Shown here: positions 60,541-64,000 of the stretch, piece after piece
How the letters are laid out: every line of letters begins with the position of its first letter
How positions within the stretch are numbered: position 1 is the first letter of the stretch
Source of the DNA: Flavobacterium gelidicaeli
GTDB taxonomy: Bacteria > Bacteroidota > Bacteroidia > Flavobacteriales > Flavobacteriaceae
Direction: 5' to 3'
DNA length: 64,000 nt
NCBI RefSeq assembly: GCF_013294005.1
Contig: NZ_JABSNK010000002.1
Location: 1 to 64,000 of the forward strand
Notes under the pieces: generated by a model
Database searches by the model: none
Seen by the model: only the letters and a program-made list of their open reading frames with translations
What the model was told of the DNA's origin: nothing
Position numbers and translations under genes: made by a program

Positions 60541-61782
60541 ATGCTACAAGAGTTCGTAGATGTTTTAATAATAGGAGCTGGACCATCAGGATGTGTCTCG
60601 GCGTCTTATCTTCATAAGAATGGAGTAAAAATAAAAGTTGTTGAAAAAACAGTATTCCCTCGAATAGTTGTTGGCGAAAGTCTTATTCCAAGGGTAATGG
60701 ATCATTTTGAAGAAGCTGGGTTACTAGAGGATCTTGACAAAATGGGTTTTGAGAAGAAAACAGGAGCACGATTCATAAGAGGTGAAGAAGTGTGTGTGTT
60801 TGACTTTAGTAAAAAATTTACCAAAGGTTGGGATTGGACTTGGCAAGTGCCTAGAGCTGATTTTGACAATACTATGGCTCAGGCAATAATAAAAAAAGGA
60901 ATTGATTTAGAGTTTGAATCCGAAGTTGTTTCTGTATCCTTTATTGGTAAAAAATCCATTACTGTTGTAAAAGACAAAACGGGGACTTTAAAAGAAATTC
61001 ATGCTAATTTCATTATAGATTCTAGTGGATATGGACGTGTATTACCTCGTTTATTAGACTTAGACACTCCGTCAAAATTAGATCCTCACTCATCGATATT
61101 TACACATGTAAAAGATGTAAACAGACCTGAAGGCGAAGAGGGAACTTTAATTTCATTTGATATTTTAGAAACTCAAGTTTGGTTATGGGTAATTCCTTTT
61201 TCGAATGGAAATACAAGTCTTGGAGTAGTTGGACCTACTGATTTCATCAATTCTCTTTCGGAAAACAAAGACAATGCTGAAGCTTTAAAAAACGCTATTG
61301 CTTTATCTGACCATTATGTGAAACGATTTAGTGGCGTTGATTTCCTATTCAATCCTATAAAGTTAGAGAACTATTCTCGCTCTGTAAAGAAAATGTATGG
61401 AGATGGATTTGCTTTAACTGGAAATAGCTCTGAGTTTTTAGATCCTGTTTTCTCATCTGGAGTTGCATTTGCAACCGAGTCAGGAATACTAGCTGCAAAA
61501 CTTTATATAAAAGAATCGCAAGGTATTGCTGTAGATTGGGAAGAAGAATATGCTGGGTATATGAAAAGGGGAATTGGTGTTTTTACCACTTATGTAAAAG
61601 AATGGTACACTGGAAACTTACAAACATTATTTTTTCATACAGCTGAAAATCACGATGTAAAAAGTAAAATATGCGCAGTATTAGCGGGTTATGTTTGGGA
61701 TGAGACCAATCCTTTTGTAAAAAAACATGATAATGTTATTAAAAACATGGCTTATGTAATTAATAACAATAAAAAAGCATAA
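60541..61782 (+). CDS. FAD-dependent halogenase-like oxidoreductase
   Basis: A 413-aa flavoprotein of the tryptophan-halogenase superfamily. Seen are the GxGxxG motif (IIGAGPSGCVSASYL), VVGESLIPRVMDHFEE, a Lys pair at 72-73 in GFEKKTGARF, where phenolic halogenases carry the catalytic lysine, and WLWVIP at 214-219, which fits the WxWxIP halogenase signature. SNEFLDPVFSSGV-like contacts (SSEFLDPVFSSGVAFA) follow near residue 300. Chlorinated flexirubins are known from this genus, so ring chlorination is a good guess; hydroxylation by a related monooxygenase is the alternative. A strong terminator follows. Confidence 0.83.
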   Translation: MLQEFVDVLIIGAGPSGCVSASYLHKNGVKIKVVEKTVFPRIVVGESLIPRVMDHFEEAGLLEDLDKMGFEKKTGARFIRGEEVCVFDFSKKFTKGWDWTWQVPRADFDNTMAQAIIKKGIDLEFESEVVSVSFIGKKSITVVKDKTGTLKEIHANFIIDSSGYGRVLPRLLDLDTPSKLDPHSSIFTHVKDVNRPEGEEGTLISFDILETQVWLWVIPFSNGNTSLGVVGPTDFINSLSENKDNAEALKNAIALSDHYVKRFSGVDFLFNPIKLENYSRSVKKMYGDGFALTGNSSEFLDPVFSSGVAFATESGILAAKLYIKESQGIAVDWEEEYAGYMKRGIGVFTTYVKEWYTGNLQTLFFHTAENHDVKSKICAVLAGYVWDETNPFVKKHDNVIKNMAYVINNNKKA

Positions 61783-61817
61783 AAAAAGAGGCTGACTTAA
61801 CGGTCAGCCTCTTTTTT
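61782..61817. terminator. Bidirectional terminator after the halogenase-like gene
   Basis: AAAAAAGAGGCTGAC pairs with GTCAGCCTCTTTTTT around a short loop of about 6-7 nt. The 5' side begins at the halogenase stop codon and the structure is shared with the converging gene at 61833-62441. Confidence 0.9.
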
Positions 61818-61832
61818 ATTTAAAAGCGCCTC

Positions 61833-62441
61833 TTATTTAAAAGCTTTTTTTAACAATAAACCAGCTAGTGATTTTCCTGTTTTAGCATATCCTTCGCTTA
61901 TACGATCTTCGTTACTGAATGATCCACCAAAAATATCTCCTGGAGCTTCATCACTACTAATTTCTAATACAACATTGCTTTTATTTGCTGTTTCAACAAA
62001 TCTAAGTATTGTAGAAACTTTAGCACCTTTCTTTACCATGACAACATTATAACCTGGATAAATCCATTTTGCATCAACAATTAATGTGTATTTAGCTTGG
62101 TTTAAATCCTTCTTGAAAACAATTTCTTTACCTTTTTTAGAAAGAACTATATTAACTAATTCTAGAAACTTAGGCTCAAATGATAATTCTCTACTAGAAT
62201 ACCATTTTGTTTTCCAAGCATCACCTACTCCGTTATTTTTTCCATTTAGATCCGCAACTCTTTCTGACACGTATTGATCATTTGTTAAATTATCCTTCAT
62301 CAATTTTAAGTTTTCATAAGTAAACTCAACATTGAATTCTTTTTGATCTTTTAAAGCAGCATAATCTCCTTTAACAACTTTCATTTTTTGAGCTGTAATT
62401 ACCGTTGAAACGAGTAGTAATAGTAATAGTGATTTTTTCAT
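61833..62441 (-). CDS. Hypothetical exported protein, 202 aa
   Basis: I do not recognise a family. It has a clear signal peptide (KKSLLLLLLVSTVITAQ) and a mature domain with alternating strands and helices (KYTLIVDAKWIYPGYNVVMV near residue 120, LEISSDEAPGDIFGG near 165). No lipobox is present. It converges on the halogenase-like gene across a shared terminator and does not overlap the pigment operon, so a pigment role is not implied. Similar small secreted proteins are common in Flavobacteriaceae. Confidence 0.75.
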   Translation of the reverse strand: MKKSLLLLLLVSTVITAQKMKVVKGDYAALKDQKEFNVEFTYENLKLMKDNLTNDQYVSERVADLNGKNNGVGDAWKTKWYSSRELSFEPKFLELVNIVLSKKGKEIVFKKDLNQAKYTLIVDAKWIYPGYNVVMVKKGAKVSTILRFVETANKSNVVLEISSDEAPGDIFGGSFSNEDRISEGYAKTGKSLAGLLLKKAFK

Positions 62442-62543
62442 TTAGATATGTTTTTTATTGTTTTGTGTAAAAAAACTTACAGTCCAAAAGTATATAATTT
62501 ATGTTTAAAAAAAGAGGTATTATTGATTATATCTTATAACTAC

Positions 62544-62574
62544 TTTGACACTGATTATCTTTGAATTATATTTG
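62544..62574 (+). promoter_or_regulatory. Promoter of lepA
   Basis: TTTG (62544-62547), 19 nt, TATATTTG (62567-62574): a full match. The start would lie near 62581, giving a leader of about 165 nt that contains the family A element. The rest of the 305-nt gap 62442-62746 shows no gene. Confidence 0.75.
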
Positions 62575-62600
62575 CAGATTAATATGCGCTATTTGCTAAA

Positions 62601-62700
62601 GTGCGTGAGGGATAGAAGAGGAAAGCCCACAGTAAAGTGCAGCGGTAGCGGAACTTCACGAGGACTTGTAACGAATAGCCCGACCCTTGTGGTCACGCCC
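62601..62700 (+). ncRNA. Structured repeat, family A, copy 2, in the predicted lepA leader
   Basis: Shares GAGGGATAG, GGAAAGCCCACAG and GAGGACTTGTAACG-ATAGCCCGACC with 983-1077. The closing stem pairs GCGTGA (62603-62608) with TCACGC (62693-62698), while copy 1 pairs GGGTG with CACCC. An extra hairpin, AAGTGCAGC with GCGGAACTT (two mismatches, GGTA loop), replaces a shorter segment of copy 1. It lies between the lepA promoter and start codon, so it should be transcribed. Confidence 0.55.
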
Positions 62701-62746
62701 TGAAATAAATTCAAGGCAAGCCAAAAAAAAATGATACTTAAACAAA

Positions 62747-64000
62747 ATGAAAAAAATACGTAATTTTTGCATTATTGCACATATTGATCACGGTAAAAGC
62801 ACACTTGCTGACCGTTTACTTGGTGCTACACAAACTGTAACGGCACGTCAAGAAAAAGCGCAATTGCTAGATAACATGGACCTTGAAAGAGAACGTGGAA
62901 TCACGATTAAGAGTCATGCGATCCAGATGGAATATACTTATAAAGGAGAGGAATATATCCTGAACTTGATTGATACTCCGGGACACGTGGATTTTTCGTA
63001 TGAGGTTTCGAGATCAATTGCAGCCTGCGAAGGAGCGTTATTGATTGTAGATGCTGCTCAAAGTATTCAAGCACAAACGATTTCAAATTTATATCTTGCT
63101 TTAGAAAACGACTTGGAAATTATTCCGGTTTTAAATAAAGTAGACTTACCATCAGCCAATCCTGAAGAGGTGAGTGATGATATTATTGATTTGCTAGGAT
63201 GTAAATTAGAGGATATTATTCATGCTTCAGGAAAAACAGGTTTTGGTGTAGAAAATATTTTGGCTGCGATTATTGAAAAAATTCCGCCACCATCAGGAAA
63301 TATTGATGAGCCATTACAAGCTTTGATTTTTGACTCACACTACAATCCGTTTCGAGGTATTGAAGTAATTTTCCGTGTGAAAAACGGACAAATTAAAAAA
63401 GGTCAGAAGATTAAATTCATGGCTACTGGAAATGAATATTTTGCTGACGAAATTGGTACGTTGAAGTTGAATCAAGTTCCAAAGCAAGTGATTTCAGCTG
63501 GTGATGTTGGGTATTTAATATCTGGTATTAAAGAGGCGAAAGAAGTAAAAGTAGGTGATACATTGACGGATGCTAAAAATCCGACTACAAATATAATTAC
63601 TGGTTTTGAGGATGTAAAACCAATGGTTTTTGCAGGAATCTACCCAGTAGACACGGAGGATTATGAAGAGTTGAGAAACTCTATGGAAAAACTACAGTTG
63701 AACGATGCGTCACTTGTATTTTTACCAGAAAGTTCGGCTGCTTTAGGATTTGGTTTCCGTTGTGGATTCTTAGGAATGCTGCATATGGAGATTATTCAGG
63801 AGCGTCTAGAACGTGAGTTTAACATGACGGTGATTACTACGGTTCCCAACGTTTCTTATTTGGCTTACACCAAAAAAGATCCAGAGACTCCACTTGTGGT
63901 AAACAATCCATCTGACTTACCAGAGCCTTCGCGTTTAGACCATGTAGAAGAGCCGTTTATCAAAGCGACTATCATTACGAAGTCTGACTATGTTGGTAAT
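62747..64000 (+). CDS. lepA: Elongation factor 4 (LepA), 3' end beyond the window
   Basis: Translational GTPase that back-translocates stalled ribosomes. The 418 residues inside the window run from [20 protein letters not shown] (G1 P-loop) through RERGITIKS (G2), DTPGHVDF (G3) and NKVDLPSA (G4) to the [16 protein letters not shown] segment typical of LepA and the start of domain V. Full LepA is about 600 aa, so about 180 residues are missing because the window ends. The start is the first ATG after a predicted 165-nt leader holding a family A element. Confidence 0.96.
   Translation, partial: MKKIRNFCIIAHIDHGKSTLADRLLGATQTVTARQEKAQLLDNMDLERERGITIKSHAIQMEYTYKGEEYILNLIDTPGHVDFSYEVSRSIAACEGALLIVDAAQSIQAQTISNLYLALENDLEIIPVLNKVDLPSANPEEVSDDIIDLLGCKLEDIIHASGKTGFGVENILAAIIEKIPPPSGNIDEPLQALIFDSHYNPFRGIEVIFRVKNGQIKKGQKIKFMATGNEYFADEIGTLKLNQVPKQVISAGDVGYLISGIKEAKEVKVGDTLTDAKNPTTNIITGFEDVKPMVFAGIYPVDTEDYEELRNSMEKLQLNDASLVFLPESSAALGFGFRCGFLGMLHMEIIQERLEREFNMTVITTVPNVSYLAYTKKDPETPLVVNNPSDLPEPSRLDHVEEPFIKATIITKSDYVGN

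Overview
The window is AT-rich and reads as a chromosome segment of a Flavobacterium (Bacteroidota, Flavobacteriaceae). The evidence is Bacteroidota-type promoters (TTG/TTTG, then about 19 nt, then TAnnTTTG), a complete flexirubin/dialkylresorcinol pigment cluster, an OmpA protein with thrombospondin type 3 repeats, AddAB-like recombination proteins and intergenic repeat families of a kind common in Flavobacterium. No tRNA, rRNA, CRISPR array, phage or transposase was seen.

Layout. Bases 1-1180 hold two small genes of little-known function (one DUF3781-like) and a repeat-rich spacer. Bases 1180-5053 are the succinate dehydrogenase operon sdhC-sdhA-[four-helix-bundle gene]-sdhB on the minus strand; the four-helix gene looks inserted and has 7-nt-period repeats on both sides. 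Bases 5582-8783 hold a RamB/ScfR-like regulator divergent from malate synthase aceB, with a perfect 10-bp inverted repeat between them. Bases 8988-17603 are housekeeping and accessory genes: M24 aminopeptidase, thioredoxin-like ferredoxin, ferritin, AIM24-family protein, alpha/beta hydrolase, an ABC ATPase with a small membrane protein, and an AddB-like nuclease. Bases 17667-27385 hold OmpA, Kbl, an AddA-like helicase-nuclease, a lipoprotein, RbfA, a LolC/FtsX-type permease and DusB.

The main feature is 27464-61782, a flexirubin-type pigment locus. Thirty-one tightly packed minus-strand genes (59173 down to 27464, about 31.7 kb) have a recognisable promoter motif only upstream of the first gene, a tyrosine ammonia-lyase. 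The inferred flow is: tyrosine to 4-coumarate (ammonia-lyase); activation by a PaaK-like adenylating enzyme and loading on one of two ACPs; iterative extension to an aryl-polyene acid by several ketosynthases (including a chain-length-factor-like partner and a half-size KS-like protein), a FabG ketoreductase and three hot-dog dehydratases; formation of the dialkylresorcinol half by DarB and DarA; and joining, transport and envelope placement by acyltransferases, an MMPL-acyltransferase fusion, LolA-like and lipoprotein partners, an ABC exporter and a C45-family lipoprotein. Two divergent plus-strand genes, a methyltransferase and a flavin-dependent halogenase-like protein, are probable ring-tailoring enzymes. 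The window ends inside lepA.

The most interesting signals beyond the known pigment pathway are: (1) three dehydratases whose catalytic His and Glu/Asp are split between different proteins; (2) a roughly 95-nt repeat present twice with compensatory changes in its closing stem, once in the predicted lepA leader; (3) a second, hairpin-centred repeat present three times; (4) the aceB/regulator inverted repeat, placed to give autorepression and aceB activation; (5) the four-helix gene inside the sdh operon; and (6) the BtrH-like protein with its small unknown partner inside the pigment operon.
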